Assembly (NCBI GenBank): GCA_035048485.1
Contig: CM068586.1
Location: 32,334,849-32,398,848 of the forward strand
DNA length: 64,000 bases
Reading direction: 5' to 3'
Source: Pteria penguin
Lineage: Eukaryota; Mollusca; Bivalvia; Pterioida; Pteriidae
The first letter of the stretch is position 1. Each line of letters starts with the position of its first letter. The notes under the pieces are model-generated. The model saw only the letters and a program-made list of their open reading frames with translations, had not been told where the DNA came from and did no database searches. This document shows positions 24,340-37,518 of this stretch, piece by piece. The translations under genes and the position numbers were made by a program.

Positions 24340-25670
24340 ACATACAGGTACACTTATTATGTATTGAATCTATATATAGTGACTGTCTTTACCTTTTTGA
24401 CAATACAATTTGACAGGTCTCTGAGTGGACTTCATTGATGTATTTATTTATTATTTATCTATTTATTTATCTATCTATATTTGTTTACAATATGAACAGT
24501 GCATTTTTTCCGTACGAAAATATTAAATTAAAATAAATTTAATAAAAATTACAAAATAAAAAACAAATATCGCTTGCTGAAGCCTACTTAAAATGCCTTG
24601 TAAATAAATAAATAGATAACTACATAAAAGGAATAATCATTTTTGTGTATCCCTATCATTCATTTTTAATAAAACATTGATGTTTATTTTACACCTTATG
24701 CAAGCTGTGTAGAGACTCCACCCAAATATTGTTATGTTACGACTTTAAGGCCACAATCCCCACCCTTCCAAGTTTAAAAGCATTCGCGATTATTGTTAAT
24801 AAATCAATATTGCATTTTTTTTAGAAATTAGTGGCCTTTCAACGCTGTGAAGTTGCGATAATTTTATTCCCTTTTTTAAACAGTGTCCAATTTAAGTGAG
24901 CGGGCATAGATGGATTTCAGTGTGCGTATTCCCCTCTCGCTACAGGCTGTTATGCAACTAATTATTTAATTCGTATGTTAATTAACTGAATAGAATGGCA
25001 CTTTATATAACAGCTTTACAAATCTCACTTTTCACATATATTCCATAATATTACTATCATAAGAGGAAATGTGACAGAAATGGAATCTACATAATTGATG
25101 TAGTTTAGTTTATAATATATAATATAATACTAAAATTAATCAATTATCTTATGTAAAGCAATTATTTCACTTTTGAAGGATAAAAATCAATTTTTGTCCC
25201 CAACTTTATAAGTCACGTATGTTTTAATTTTGTCACTAACTCAAAATTAACATTAAATGTAAAAATGGATATGTTTCAACCTGTTACTAAATACATTCTT
25301 TTCCCTCATACATACGAAGGTACTGTTAATTACAATTCCCAATTTACATTATGATAGGTTACAAACTATATGAAATTACGGGCGATATTTACCGGGTCCA
25401 ACAACCGGATGTTTATTACGTAATACAGAGCTTATGACATGTAGAAGAACAAGGGTAAAAAAAAACAAAGACATGTCGCATTAAAATAAAGCAATTTCAC
25501 AGATTCCATGCGTTTGCCGTTACTTTCTGATGAAGGTTTTATATATATATAATAGAGAAAGGGGGGGGGGTGTTATAGACTCTTTTTAAAAGAGGTCCGA
25601 TTGAAGTCGGGAGTATAAAAATGTAAACGAATTTCTTAAACGGCAATGTATTGTTAGTATATTATCTAAG

Positions 25671-25904
25671 ATGTGTAAAAAAATATCGTCGATGTCGTTA
25701 ACGAGATATGCTCGTTTTAAATTTCAACATTACCACGCCAACGCTTTGAATATTGATGAAGTCGTCCAGAGGAAATCACGTAACAATGAAACTCGAGCTT
25801 TTTTGAAAGCTTTGCTACTTTTGACAGGACAAGGTTTTTATGTTATACTTCGATGTCCCAGTAAACAGGGCGGGCACTCAATATTTCTCCATACCAAACG
25901 TTAA
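25671..25904 (+). CDS. 77-codon hypothetical ORF (unit 2)
   Basis: Opens with MCKKISSMSLTRYARFKFQH, contains ETRAFLKALLLLTGQGFYVI and ends GGHSIFLHTKR. Codon pattern and the conserved 3' end suggest an old coding exon. In the related inverted block at 35216-35338 the frame after SIFLHTKR stays open and runs to a splice donor. The family is not recognised; the helical TRAFLKALLLLTGQG stretch faintly recalls a death-fold helix, but that is weak. The unit 1 copy is frameshifted. Probably non-functional. Confidence 0.25.
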   Translation: MCKKISSMSLTRYARFKFQHYHANALNIDEVVQRKSRNNETRAFLKALLLLTGQGFYVILRCPSKQGGHSIFLHTKR

Positions 25905-28900
25905 TTATTATCGTCTATTGGTTAAGTTGGGTGGGGCTTCAATGCGGTGACTTCGCCAGCTTCGACGCAGGGCTGATTGGGCCGATCGGCTATTATTTTT
26001 TCTTTTTGCACAATTGCAAAAAATTAGGTCACAGGTAAGTAACGCATACCTTATTTTAATTTAAAACTGCAAGTTTTCTAGTAAAACATCATTTTAAAAT
26101 ACATTATTTCTCGTGTAAACTTTTGTAGCGATTTGAAAACTTTACTCGGCGGCCATACGTGTCAAATTTATCGTGTACATACCGGTACACTACGTTAATG
26201 ATTAAAAATGTGTTGGTCAAATATTTTGAAATGTGCACTGCATTGAAAACACATTTGTTTTAAATGTAAGAAATTCCAATGTGCTTGATATTGTGTAATG
26301 TGTATTCAAATGTGCAAGATGTTCGATATTGTGCAAGGTGTGGGTGCAATGAGCATGAACTAATCAATATACATTTTGTAACTTATTAGAATATTATCGA
26401 CAGATTTCTATGTATTCCCTAGATTTTAAGTTTATATTGATCTTGAACAAATTAGAAATTTTTCCGAGTTCTTCAGTTGTTACACCTTGAGTTGTTACAC
26501 CTTGCCTGTTTCATTATCATTTTGTGTCTTACACCAGTTTCGTTCGTATTTTACATTTGGTTAAATGAGACTCTGGAAAATGTATCAGCACACATTTGGT
26601 GAGAGTGTACTAAATCATTCAAATCTGCGGTGAAAGTCTATAAAAACTGAACTGAATCGAATAATCATGATTTTATATCGTTATGGTTAGTATTTAAACT
26701 GTGTTATGATTTTATCCGTGTGTAATGAACTTACCGTGATTATAACATTGCATAATTAGTATCAATTACAATACATGACAGAGAAAGGCTATGGAACTTT
26801 ATTCAATCCCTGAGTTATTTTTTTTTTACATCTCATCCGTATACCAATTCCTGTTCCGAGTATTATTACAAACGTAGGAATAGGAGAAAGGAAGCTGTAA
26901 CCTATAATGCCCCCTCTACTTATCTTTTACTGCAAATTTTCAATTTCAAAATTGTACCCATGCTTTTATTTAGGTTCAAACTATTTTGATATTCTTTCTA
27001 TGGATGTATTAATTATATAGACAGATCATCTTCCATTACTCGGTATCAACGTTATATTATCATACCCCAAAACGTATATTTCATTTGGAAGCCTGCGTGA
27101 CTCAGTCAGTAATGCGCTTGGCCCGTGACCGAGAGGTCAGGGTTCACCTGAGCGACTTTCTATCACAAGCTTTATAACAACATATACAAATACTATGTAG
27201 CTATATAGAAATATAGCAATTGTGATTTCTTTTTCACATTTTTACAGAATTAAAATGTGGGTACCCAAGTATTTACAGAACTCTGTCACGAAGTCCTTTG
27301 TATGATATTGATGGCGAGATACTAAAATTTGTGAGAAATAGTGCGGAATATGTGTAAATGCGATATTTATGGGTAATAGTGAGTAAATTGACATATGATA
27401 TATTTGTTACATTGCAAGATACATGTATGTACAAATGTAATTTTAAAGTTATGAAAATTTGAATGTAAATTAACAAAACATTTAATGTAAAGTTATAAAC
27501 ATGTATGTGTTTCATGATTAAACAGCTTCTGATCAGTTATTAACCGTCTGTTTGTTATCATATTTAAAATATTGAATAGATATTATGAAATGTAATGTGG
27601 AATCAAAAATAACTTAACATTCACTATGATATATATCACACAAATATCATCAATCTGATAAATGATATATATCATACATATATCATCAATCTGATAAATA
27701 TTATACATTTATCATCAATATGGTAGATATTGTACATATATCATCAATTATTTTCTAATTGTAATTTCAAGTAACACTTGGTCATACCACAAACACAGTT
27801 ACCAATCAATTTCCTATTTTGAATACTTTAATTATTCAGCATTTCTACTTGTAAACATGTTTAAACAGATAATTTTCTGTAATTGTTTATTTGCTGTTTT
27901 ACAGAAAATGTGCTTCGAATGTGCAATGTGCTTAAAAGATTGTTTTCTATAATTTTTTTTTTTTTTTGGTCTTTGTGTAGAAAAGGTGATTTGAACGTAC
28001 ACATAAAGTGTAATGTGCTTGAAAGGTGTAACATATATACATAGAGATATGCAAAACGCTCTCGACTCCTTTATGTCTAGAGGATTTATCAAGTGAAATC
28101 TTTTCAAATCAATATCGAAGAAGTACCAAACCGTTAATCATTCTCAAAGTCCAAGGACAGATACAAAATCGTGTAAGTTTCAAAAAGAAACTGTTGTGGA
28201 TCCCGAAATACTGAAAAATTCCGAGGTGAGACCAGGTGCCCGGGGAGAGTAAGCGTCTCCTGTTTGCATGCATCACCCGTCACAGCAGTTCTTAAGAAAC
28301 ATGTCAAAATCAAGAGTTTTGGTTTCCTAATTGTACATACGAAAGTACAAAACTGGTATACAAAGTCATATTTGGTGTTCACTGAACAGGTCATTTAGTC
28401 GCATTCCAGAATATCAATCATTCTAGAAAGAGGCACATCATGTTTTCGTACAAGATCCCCATAGCGACCGTAGAAGGTCACAACGTCTGACCGGTACTTT
28501 TGTGTAACCAGATGTATTGTTGAAACATCTATTGAAGTATCGATAGAATACAGAACTGAGAAGAACTTTACAAGTTAAATCTTTAAAAATCAGATCATGG
28601 CGTCATATATCGAAATGAGGAAATACTTAAACTAGTGGTGTTAATTTTACCATATATCATTCCACATGATCCAAGGTCAGAGTGGGAGAGGGGAGGTCGG
28701 GGTGGAATAGGAAATGAGACTTTTGCAGCACCCCATCCCTCACTAAACAGACAGATACTTTATTATTTAGCCCCCCCCCTCCCCAAGGATATTAAATGAA
28801 TATTACAAATGTTCTGTAGTCATATTGTAGAATTTTCGCAACATAATAAATGTTAAATCCTATCTAGTAGAGATAATAGGCATTATAAATTCATCAATAC

Positions 28901-29322
28901 ATGAGGCAGGAAATTTTCAAGACATAATCAGAGAATACAATCTTGTATGTGAAATATGTATATTTCATACTGTAAACAACCAACATTAATGAGGTATTTA
29001 AGATAATCAATGAAATGTACATATACATGATTAACAATACACTTACTGATACTATAGGTACTATATAGCAAGATGTGTTTGTAAATTACATGTAATAAGG
29101 TATAACAGAAGGATGATCTAGAGTAAATATTCAACTGACAAAAGAAGGTACCAATAATGTGTGTAGTATAGAATGGTATGATATTCTTTAATGATCAACC
29201 TCTTACCTTATGTTGGAAGTCAAGTTTACTAAATTCCTCAAGCAATGACAGTAATGCATATAATTTAATTGGCAATGCTAAACTTCATACTTCACATAAT
29301 AAGAAACAATAGTATGCATGTA

Positions 29323-29750
29323 TATTGCACTATATAAACTACTGTAATCCCTTACTAAAGCGTTTGGTAACTGTGAAGAGATGAGGATCGTGCGGATCGC
29401 ATATGGCTATTTATAGAACACAGCTAAAATGTACTATATTTCGATGATTTATGCAATGCCCCTTTTAAATATTTATCTATGCACATCCCGCAGACAACTT
29501 TATCCATTTGACTTTGAGGAAAGTGTGTGGGCATCGACACTCAATAAAAGCTAGGAGGCTTCAGGCTTTAAATTTGAGGCTCTAAGATTGAGGCTATAGA
29601 GGCTTAGCCTCAAAATTGAGGTGGACACCCGTTCTCCTCTCCCCAATTCACATCTACTAAAGATGAATCAATTTAGCTTTTTTATTACATAAAATTGGAA
29701 ATAAAAGCTAAAAATTTAATAGAAAACAATAGTCGCATAGTCTCTTATAA
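29323..29750. other. Unique non-coding DNA after the duplication
   Basis: No gene seen. A short GAGGCT-rich patch (about 29545-29615) is the only internal structure. Confidence 0.5.
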
Positions 29751-30190
29751 ATGAGCGATGTAGATGTACAGTTCATAGTGACGATCTTGCATGATTTTAT
29801 AGTTTTCAAATAATTTGGCTAATTATTGATGTGGAATTGTTATATTCTTACTTTAGATTTTAACTAAAATGCAGTGATATAGTAGAATATACACGGAACA
29901 CCGACATTACAGAAATATTCGATTGTGTTGAGGCTACGATACCGACGTAGGACGGTCAATAAAATCAATGAGCGATGTATATGTACAGTTCAATAGTGAC
30001 GATCTTGAATTTATAGTTTTCAAACAATTTTGCTAATTATTGATGTGGAATTGTTATATTCTTACTTCAGATTTTAACTAAAAATAAGGAGATATAGTAG
30101 AATATACACAGAATGCCGACATTACAGAAATATTCGATTATGCTGCGGTTACGATACCGACGTAGGACGGTCAATTAAAAAAAAACGTCA
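29751..30190 (-). repeat. 217-bp tandem pair ending in Penelope-like 3' sequence
   Basis: ATGAGCGATGTA starts at 29751 and 29968, giving two diverged 217-bp units. Each ends with GATACCGACGTAGGACGGTC, which is the block in the Penelope-like 3' UTR. The second unit continues with the ACCAGTTTACGGG part of that UTR to about 30270. Confidence 0.7.
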
Positions 30191-30594
30191 CTAAATTGGT
30201 GTGGTTAACCAGTTTACGGGAACCCACCTTCCCACTCATTGCAAAAGCAGCACCATCAATGGACACGCATATTCTACTATATCATTATTTGTGTGCATGT
30301 CCCTGGTGATTTGTGCCATTCAGCTTTGTCAGATGTCTTAAGTTTTTTTTTTATTTTTTATTTATTTATTTATTTATTTATTTATTTTTTTTTTTTTGTC
30401 GCTGATCCTAGAAATTACACCAAGTCTGAAAATGTATCAGCATGTCCCTAACACTAGACGTGAAGAAATCGTAATGCCAATTCAGTCAAAAGTAAAACTT
30501 AATTTGTGTATATTTGCAACATCCCACAGCAACGCAAAGTAAACAGGGTACATAATGAACTTACAGATAAATGCCAAATAATGATTAATCAGAT

Positions 30595-30795
30595 TAAATA
30601 AATCACTTTGAAACTAAGGAGTATCTATCTCATGCATAGCTCTGCCCTTAGATAGATTCTTTGGTTCAGTCTTCTAATATTTATATATTATAAGAATTCC
30701 AATCATTCGGCCACGAGCGTCACTGAAGAGACATAAATTGTCGAAATGCCCATCTGGTGCACAGAATTAAATGGTATGTTCTATATTTATTATAA
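30595..30795 (+). repeat. 360-bp dispersed repeat, partial copy
   Basis: Contains ATCACTTTGAAACTAAGGAG, CATGCATAGCTCTGCCCTTA and GAAGAGACATAAATTGTCGA, matching the array at 43120-44345. It lacks the 5' part of the unit. A T-rich TTTA run (30345-30398) precedes it. Confidence 0.6.
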
Positions 30796-31299
30796 ATTCT
30801 GCGGTAGGCTTTGACTTTATTTTTCACATTAAAATATCTGCTTTTGTAAAGCAATGTCTTTGACACTTTACATTCATCTTTGTGAAATATCAAGGCACTT
30901 GGTGCCGAATTGTTTTTAAATGACGGAGAGATAAATGCTGTAGAATAACTGTTAGTGTTTATTTTTTTTTTTTTTGGTCTTATCAATTGATATGTCAGTG
31001 ATATGTAAGTTTTAGAGATTTGTGCGGGGAGCTGTCCAACCTGCACTGAATATAATCAAGATGCAGAATTAGCTAGTTACACTTAGACAGGTTCATATTT
31101 ATATATGCGCTAACGCTGCTTTATTCCTGCATGAACACAAAATAAGACACTTATTCTATATATAAATCACTAGGAATTCAACATGGCATTGTTGAACTGT
31201 AGATTATCAGCAAGATCTTAAGAACACATTACATTGCTGAAATTTGATAGTTTAACTGACTATATTCAGTCCATCCTTTCAAAAGCTGGATAATAAAAC

Positions 31300-31690
31300 A
31301 CTTCTCCTGAACAAGTATTTATCTTCATACCACAATATCATAGTTTCATACCTTTGTATCATACTAAATATACATGATACGGCCGTAGCCTATTAGTATT
31401 TTCAACGGTACCATTGCTCCATTCCATTAGATCATGCTCACAATACATGACAGAATCATTCACTGATACTACCGTACCATCATACCATCGCCCCATACAA
31501 TTATTTCATACCAACAATACATAAAAGGACCATACACTCATACCACCCTATCACGGTACCATCGCTTTATATCATTATATTTAACCAGTTAACACGATAG
31601 ACCATACATTCATATCACCATACCATTACTGGTTACAATCATTCTATGCCATTATATGATACCATGATTAACAGTATGCCCATAATGCAT
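31300..31690. repeat. Degenerate CATACCA-rich tract
   Basis: CATACC or a near match recurs many times (CATACCATCG, CATACCACC, CATACCATTAC) without an exact period. It is probably an old decayed tandem repeat. No coding potential seen here or in the AT-rich DNA on to 32840, apart from an AAATA-type run at 32635-32745. Confidence 0.5.
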
Positions 31691-32844
31691 TAATTTTGAG
31701 TGGTTTATATGTGGGGTTCTCATGAATATCATTTGAAAAATAGAACTTAAAATCGTGCAAACGATTTGGCAGTTCATTCGTACTTCTACCTTATTACTTG
31801 TCAATGGCTTAAGATTTTTTGTTAATTTAAATGTATTTTTTAATTGTGCTGCTTTTGCAAAGAGAAAAACGATTGTCCCGTAGACTGTGAAATCACAATT
31901 TAATGCACGTTATCTTTTAAAAGGATCGTCCTCAACCAGGATATGCTGTATAATATTTATACATTCTTTATTACATTTATGCAACTGTGCGTTGCATTTT
32001 TTAATATTGGATTACTTTACATGTCTCTTTGAAGCCCTGTTTTTGTCTGTCTTCCCTTGATAATAATTGTTCCTCATATTACAAATGTCCAACATATTCA
32101 CATCGTAAGTTATACACAAAAAGGGGTTGTATTTTTTCTGATAACTGATTGCCTGTTCAAGATACAATCTTTTTTCATGTTCATTTGTATGTCCGTGTAC
32201 AAGGAATTTCTTGTTTGATGAAAGCCATACCAAATTTTAACACCTATCTTTTGGAAGAAAATCTGAAAACTTGAGAGAACGGCAGAAAAACCATTGACAA
32301 TGTACATTGTGTGTTTCATATTGTGTAAAATCTATACAGATTCTACTGATATTTCTATTCAAAATGTTTGCTTAATTTACAATACATAGGGGATGAGGAG
32401 AAATCATGTAAAGTAAAACATTCATACATAAAAAATCAATAAACAATAAATACAAAATAAAGTTATGATATTTATGTGGTGTCTATATCCTCTGTTCTGC
32501 ATGCCCATGCCATATTTTCGCAACCGAGTCAGGTGTTACTATATTCCTTCTTTTACTTCTTTAAGATACATAGGTCAGTGTAATTGAACCTCTTGAAACT
32601 TTGTAAAAAAAGACGACACAGGAATGGTCCAAAAAATAAAATAAAATAAATAAATTATAATAATAAATAGATAAATGAAAATAATAATTTTAAGTAAATA
32701 AATAAAGATAATAATTATAAATGAATAAATAAAATTAAATAATAAGTGAATACGCGCAGTATGTCTCCAATGCGTTTAATTGATATGTAGTGTTCCTATT
32801 AATTATATATCTATGTTTTGTTTTATTGTTTTAAAATGATTTGA

Positions 32845-33345
32845 AATTGGTTGCACATGGCTTGGTTCCGAGGTGGGGATATCACATCCTCGACACCAGC
32901 GGACGTCCATGTAAGTGCCTAGCCTACAAAGCATGCCGCATATAACGTCACGCCACGGAGACAACCCCTAAAAAAGGTTGTTCCAATGACGTACATATAT
33001 GACAGCATGCTTAGCAGACACCGGCAGTGAAGTTATGATTTGAAATTGGTTGCACGTGGCTCGGTTCCGAGGTGGGGATATCACATCCTCGAAATCAGCG
33101 GACGTCCATGTAGGTGCATATGTTATATGTTGTATATTTAAACCATTGGCGGCTTCGCCTAGCCTACAAAGCACGCCGCATATAACGTCACGCCACGGAG
33201 ACAACCCCGGACACCGGAAGTGAAGTTATAATTTAAAATTGGTTGCACGTGGCTGGGTTCCAATTTCAAATCATAACTTCACTTCCGGTGTCTGCTAAGT
33301 ATGCCATAATATATGTACGTCATTGGAACACCCTTTTTAGGGGTT
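32845..33345. repeat. Foldback repeat cluster related to 9241-9527
   Basis: Two direct copies of a monomer (GGTTGCACATGGCTTGGTTC at about 32850; GGTTGCACGTGGCTCGGTTC at about 33048), each with GGGGATATCACATCCTCG. They are followed by an inverted arm: 33009-33069 pairs with 33251-33299 (CAAATCATAACTTCACTTCC). TAGGCTAGGCGAAGCC-type sequence appears inverted here as well. No coding signal. Confidence 0.65.
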
Positions 33346-33346
33346 G

Positions 33347-33484
33347 TCACGCTAGGCGTGGCACGTAAAACTGCTTCGGGTGGGTCCGGTGCAAAAGTCT
33401 AAATTGGTATGCAATACATCTGACAGATGCCGTCACCATATACATGAAATAATCGTGGAGTGACGTAAAATAATAATCAATCAA
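33347..33484 (+). mobile_element. SINE family B, 5'-truncated
   Basis: Body and tail of the family seen complete at 34386-34641 and 49216-49484: CTAGGCGTGGCACGTAAAA, GCAGATGCCGTCACC-like sequence and the tail GTGACGTAAAATAATAATCA. The tRNA-like head is missing. Confidence 0.6.
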
Positions 33485-33814
33485 TACATATTGATTTATT
33501 ACTTCATGGTACTTTCGCTAGGTAAATGGACCGGGTGTTCCTTCCCATTTTCATCTGTGGCGGGAAGACTTATACGTTCCACCAGAAATTCCGATTATAA
33601 ACACCCCCCGCCTCGAATTCCATATTGCTCCTTCCGAAAACCACTGGGCAAACGACGAAAACATTATTCATTATGTTGAAAAAAATTATATGCCCGTATG
33701 TGTCGAACAAAATCGAGGAAGTTTATCTGCCGCTTGGTAAAAAAAAGTCCTGTCATTTTCAACTTTCGTTAACAAAATACAGATAATATTCGTTCATTTC
33801 AAACCTCTAGGCCG

Positions 33815-34145
33815 GTGTCATTGATGGTATGGTGGACTGATAGTTCCCGAGGGCACCGTAAGTCTGCGTTTCGATGGTTTTGTACTGACGGTCTACTTTT
33901 CAGTACTTTTGCACTGACAGAAAATATATACATGTACATAAAATTTTCAGTCAAGAAATTATGTAAATCAGTCTTAAACTAAGGAGTATCTCCCTCATGC
34001 ATAGCTTAGATTGATGCTTTGGTTCACTTTTTCGGTCATTGAGGTTTCAACACAGATCTTCAAATGTTTATATATTATGAGAATTCCAGTCATTCAGCCA
34101 TGTGCATCACTGATGAGGACATAAGTTGTCGAAATGCGCATTTGT
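33815..34145 (+). repeat. 360-bp dispersed repeat, near-complete copy
   Basis: Runs from GGCCGGTGTCATTGATGG through CTGATAGTTCCCGAGGGC, CTCATGCATAGCTTAG and ATTATGAGAATTCCAGTC to GTTGTCGAAATGCGCAT. Same order as in the 43-44 kb array. Confidence 0.7.
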
Positions 34146-34149
34146 ACTA

Positions 34150-34325
34150 CTGGGCCGAGTAACCCATGAGAATCCCGTTTTCCTCCGATAAACTCTGAAA
34201 AAAAACCACTGTAATCTACCCTGAAAAACACTGGAAAATCCTGATGGCCCTGATAAACACGGAAAAAAGCTCCGAAGTCTACACTGAAAAACTGAAAAAT
34301 AATGACCCTGACCGGCGAATTATAA
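34150..34325. repeat. Degenerate CTGAAAAAC repeats
   Basis: Loose repeats of CTGAAAAACACTG-like units at spacings of about 25-30 bp. The reverse complement type (TTTTTCAGTGT, GTTTTCAG) fills 42840-43080. Both tracts sit next to 360-bp repeat copies, so they may be part of the same larger element. Confidence 0.5.
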
Positions 34326-34385
34326 AACAAAAATCTGGCATTTCTTTTCTACCACTTTTTTTTTAATTTTAACGATTTTTAATTG

Positions 34386-34641
34386 ATTGATTGATTATTG
34401 TTTTACGTCACCACGATTATTTCAAGTATATGTTGAGGGCATCTGCCTGATGCATTCCATACAAATTTAGATCTTTGCAACGGACCCACCCGAAGCAGTG
34501 AGGGATTTTTTACGTGTCACGCCTACCGTGACGCGGGATCTCGGTTTTTACTGTCTCATTCAAAAGACAGAACACCGGTGTGCCCAGGGCGGAAGTCGAA
34601 CCCGGGAACCGAGCACCTTATCCACTAGGCCACTACGGCTT
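34386..34641 (-). mobile_element. SINE family B, full length
   Basis: Minus strand: head AAGCCGTAGTGGCCTAGTGG (A box region) and CCCGGGTTCGACTTCCGCCC (B box region). Then come CACCGGTGTTCTGTC, ACGGTAGGCGTGACACG, a conserved AGATGCC block and the tail GTGACGTAAAACAATAATCA ending in TCAATCAAT repeats. About 255 bp, a normal SINE length. It matches 49216-49484 throughout. Confidence 0.8.
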
Positions 34642-34667
34642 TTAACGATTTTTAAAGATAATTTTAC

Positions 34668-34805
34668 TAATCAATATCGAAGAAGTACCAGACCGTTAAT
34701 CATTCTCAAAGTCCAAGGACAGATACAAAATCGTGTAAGATTCAAATAGGAACTGTTGTGAACCCCGATATACTGAAAAATTCCGAGGTGAGACCAGGTG
34801 CCCGG
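34668..34805. repeat. Fragment shared with both duplication units
   Basis: ATCGAAGAAGTACCAGACCG through GACCAGGTGCCCGG matches 20944-21073 and 28116-28244. It ends abruptly at CCCGGTCTAATAT, so it is a truncated dispersed repeat. Confidence 0.6.
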
Positions 34806-35094
34806 TCTAATATATTGTTCCTATTCTGACTTACGTTTGTAACATGACATTTATATGCAGTATGATAAATTACTTGGATTATGTAATAAGCAAAAACAAT
34901 TTTATTGACACAGGACTTTCCAGCACGATGTCACTTGATTAATTGATCTACTTAAAGAAACAAGAATGAAACAAACAAACGGACAACCACATAAACTATT
35001 GTAAACAAATAAATTGATAACTTTTTCCACATAAGGAAACTATGTGACATCGCAACCCGGATATCCCCAAGTGTATCCCCATGACGTCATTACA

Positions 35095-35338
35095 AGTGGC
35101 CGCCGAGTAAAGTTTTCAAATTGCTATGAAAATTTACACGTGAAATACTGTAATTTAAATGAATGTTTTACGAGACAGCTTGCAGTCTTTATTTAAAATA
35201 GGGTATGCATTACTTACCTGTGAGGTAATTTCCTGCAAGTGTGCCAAAATCTGGTTATTAATCACAATCGGCCCTGTGTCGAAGCCGGCATAACGTTTGG
35301 TGTGGAGAAATATTGAAGCTATAGATGACCTAAAATCG
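35095..35338 (-). other. Exon-like block with splice donor, diverged inverted copy
   Basis: On the minus strand, a TTTTAG acceptor-like site at about 35339 is followed by an open stretch ending IFLHTKRYAGFDTGPIVIN, then QILAHLQEITSQ, and directly by GTAAGTAATG, a consensus donor at about 35216. Sequence on both sides of the donor is also found in the tandem units (18700-18990, 25875-26160). There the coding part is broken but TCACAG|GTAAGTAACG is kept. The intron-side similarity suggests a repeated or duplicated gene segment. Product unknown. Confidence 0.35.
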
Positions 35339-35867
35339 ATACATTGTTACAATACGTAATAAAGGAGATACTCTTTGGGGATGATATTTGAATCCGAAAG
35401 GAGGGGAGACTGGCAAATGTGGTCGAGTCGGATTGTTCATTTTCATGTCTTTGAAGGATAGAATATTTATTTCCTTGGTATCCTGGGACAGATTATTTAT
35501 TTTATTGAATTTTTGTCGCCAATAAATACTTGTAACAATTGCAATGGAAACATTTGCCATTAACAAAACACTTGATTTTGAGAAAGTGAGGTACATGTTA
35601 GTATTAAGCAACGATGTTCTTGTACAATTTTACGTTTTAAAAGTTTAAAAGAAATTAAGACCCATGGCCATTTACAAACATTGCTAAATATCAGTGTGCA
35701 ATGTTTCCTATGTTTCGGGTGAACGATATAAACACACTTTGGACTCTTCCTACTTTTGTTATCATGTACCTTAAGTGAAGATACAAGTTTTTGTTGCTTT
35801 TACCTTTGTTCTCATTTTAAAGTTATATTTGTTTTGGTTTACATTTGAATAAATGTGCAAAAGAAAA

Positions 35868-36702
35868 AAGAGGAGTTACTGGCTCAGTTATGTGGCAGAA
35901 GTCACCATGGGGCTATACAATACATGAATATAAATAATATACTAGCACATATAACACATTACAAAAATATTTGATTGTAGTGCAATTACGATACCGACTT
36001 AGGACGGTCATTTAATTTGACAAAAGCCAAACAAATGGTGTGGTTAGCCGGTTTACGGGCCCACCTTCCCACTCACCGTAACAGCAGAACAATCAAAGGA
36101 CGTACATTTAAAAATGTATAAATAATCCTCCATGTAAAGAACAAAGGTCAACAGGTATCGCATATTGAGAGGTCATAAAAATATAAACACGTAAGGTATT
36201 GTAAAACACATAATGATATAAAAATATATGCGAGATCAACATGATAAACCGTGTTCTGCCAGTCTGAAAGCGAGCTAAGATCCTAAATCTGTAGGAGTCA
36301 GGACTAACAGTCAGAGAGGACGAGGTTCAGGACCATGTCTCCTCTGAAAGAGGTTTGGACAAGGCCCGTCATATAGTCCCCACCGCCCTGTTAGTCAGCG
36401 TGCAACGTTCAAGTAAAAGTCTGCATAAGGCTGTAGAGGGGCCAAATACAAGACCTATAGTCTTTTTGATGATCTCAATGTCATATTGTCTATTTAGAAG
36501 ACGTTTGACTATTTTATTATGTGATAAAATAACGTTATCGGAGCCCTTTACTTTCCTTGATTTATATACGAGATCACCGTAAAAATTAGGATGGGAAATT
36601 CTATTTGATACATACTGTTGAAAAGAAATATTTCCAAATTTAGATTGAAGTTCTGAATAAGATTTGAAGAATTATTTGCCGAATGTTTTTCTTAGCTTGT
36701 GA
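35868..36702 (-). mobile_element. 5'-truncated Penelope-like element, copy 3
   Basis: The 3' UTR (35868 to about 36368) and the last part of the RT frame, ending at the same stop as copy 1, are present. The homology stops at CTTAGCTTGTGA near 36702, inside the thumb region. Very close to copy 1. It shows that UTR and C-terminus travel together, and that 5' truncation happens in this family. Confidence 0.7.
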
Positions 36703-37518
36703 AAAAATCATTTGACGAATGTCCTGTTGCACTAAAAGGAAAGAAACACTGTCAGATATGGCCACCATAAATTCTGAAATGCACATTTTAATTTGAACAT
36801 CAACTTTGCATGTGATCAGGTGATAGATTAGGTGAATTCAATTAGAACCCCTTTTGGCCATTCTTTTTAACATTAACATATTGGTGTACCTGGCATATAA
36901 ATGAGGGGCGGAAAACATAAGAGGAAGTCAGATGGCAGAGAACCCTTGTCCTCTGTCCGTCCCGCAAAATGGACATGCAGATATATTTTTGAAACAGGAA
37001 GAATTCAATATTACTACACATTAATAATATAGGCAGCAAACTGGCGAGCGTAACGAACCAGGAAAAAGTCAATGTGTTTTCTGTTGAACATTCAGCTTTA
37101 TATTTGTATGATCTGGTATATGTACATGCTAGCAGCCAGAGTATTTAATTTTGTTTCAGTCAAAGCCTGATGTTTTTTCTTTATTTCAAACATTTTCATG
37201 GTCAGAATATTTATTTCCTCAGAGTCGAATGGTCATCCCCATAGATAAAGTATCATTTTATTGTATACAGTTACATGCAGATTAAGTAAGTAGTGATATA
37301 TTAAAATTCAGATACCTTGTTACACTGATATATTTAAACCTATTCGTTGTTATTTCAAGCATTGTTGAATATGGAGTGAATATGTAATCACTACAATATG
37401 TTGTAGAACAAAATGTACGTATGTCATTCGAATGAACAAGTAATCACGTAAAATATTAAATTTAAAATTTTATAAGTGCACAAAGTGCACGAAATAAAAT
37501 TATAATTGTATGAATAAA

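Larger units (their letters stand above)
22151..29322. repeat. Tandem duplication, unit 2 (about 7.2 kb)
   Basis: Head-to-tail copy of 13002-22150. The left junction is TATGCATGTA|TTCGTCATGA at 22150/22151. The right end is TATGCATGTA at 29313-29322, after which the sequence is unique. Unit 2 has an internal deletion whose joint lies at about 22830 next to a short duplicated GAGATTATGAGATTATG. A second deletion of about 120 bp lies near 23765. Confidence 0.9.

Noticed and set aside
34498..34749. 83-codon plus-strand ORF
   Set aside because: Antisense of SINE family B running into a dispersed repeat.
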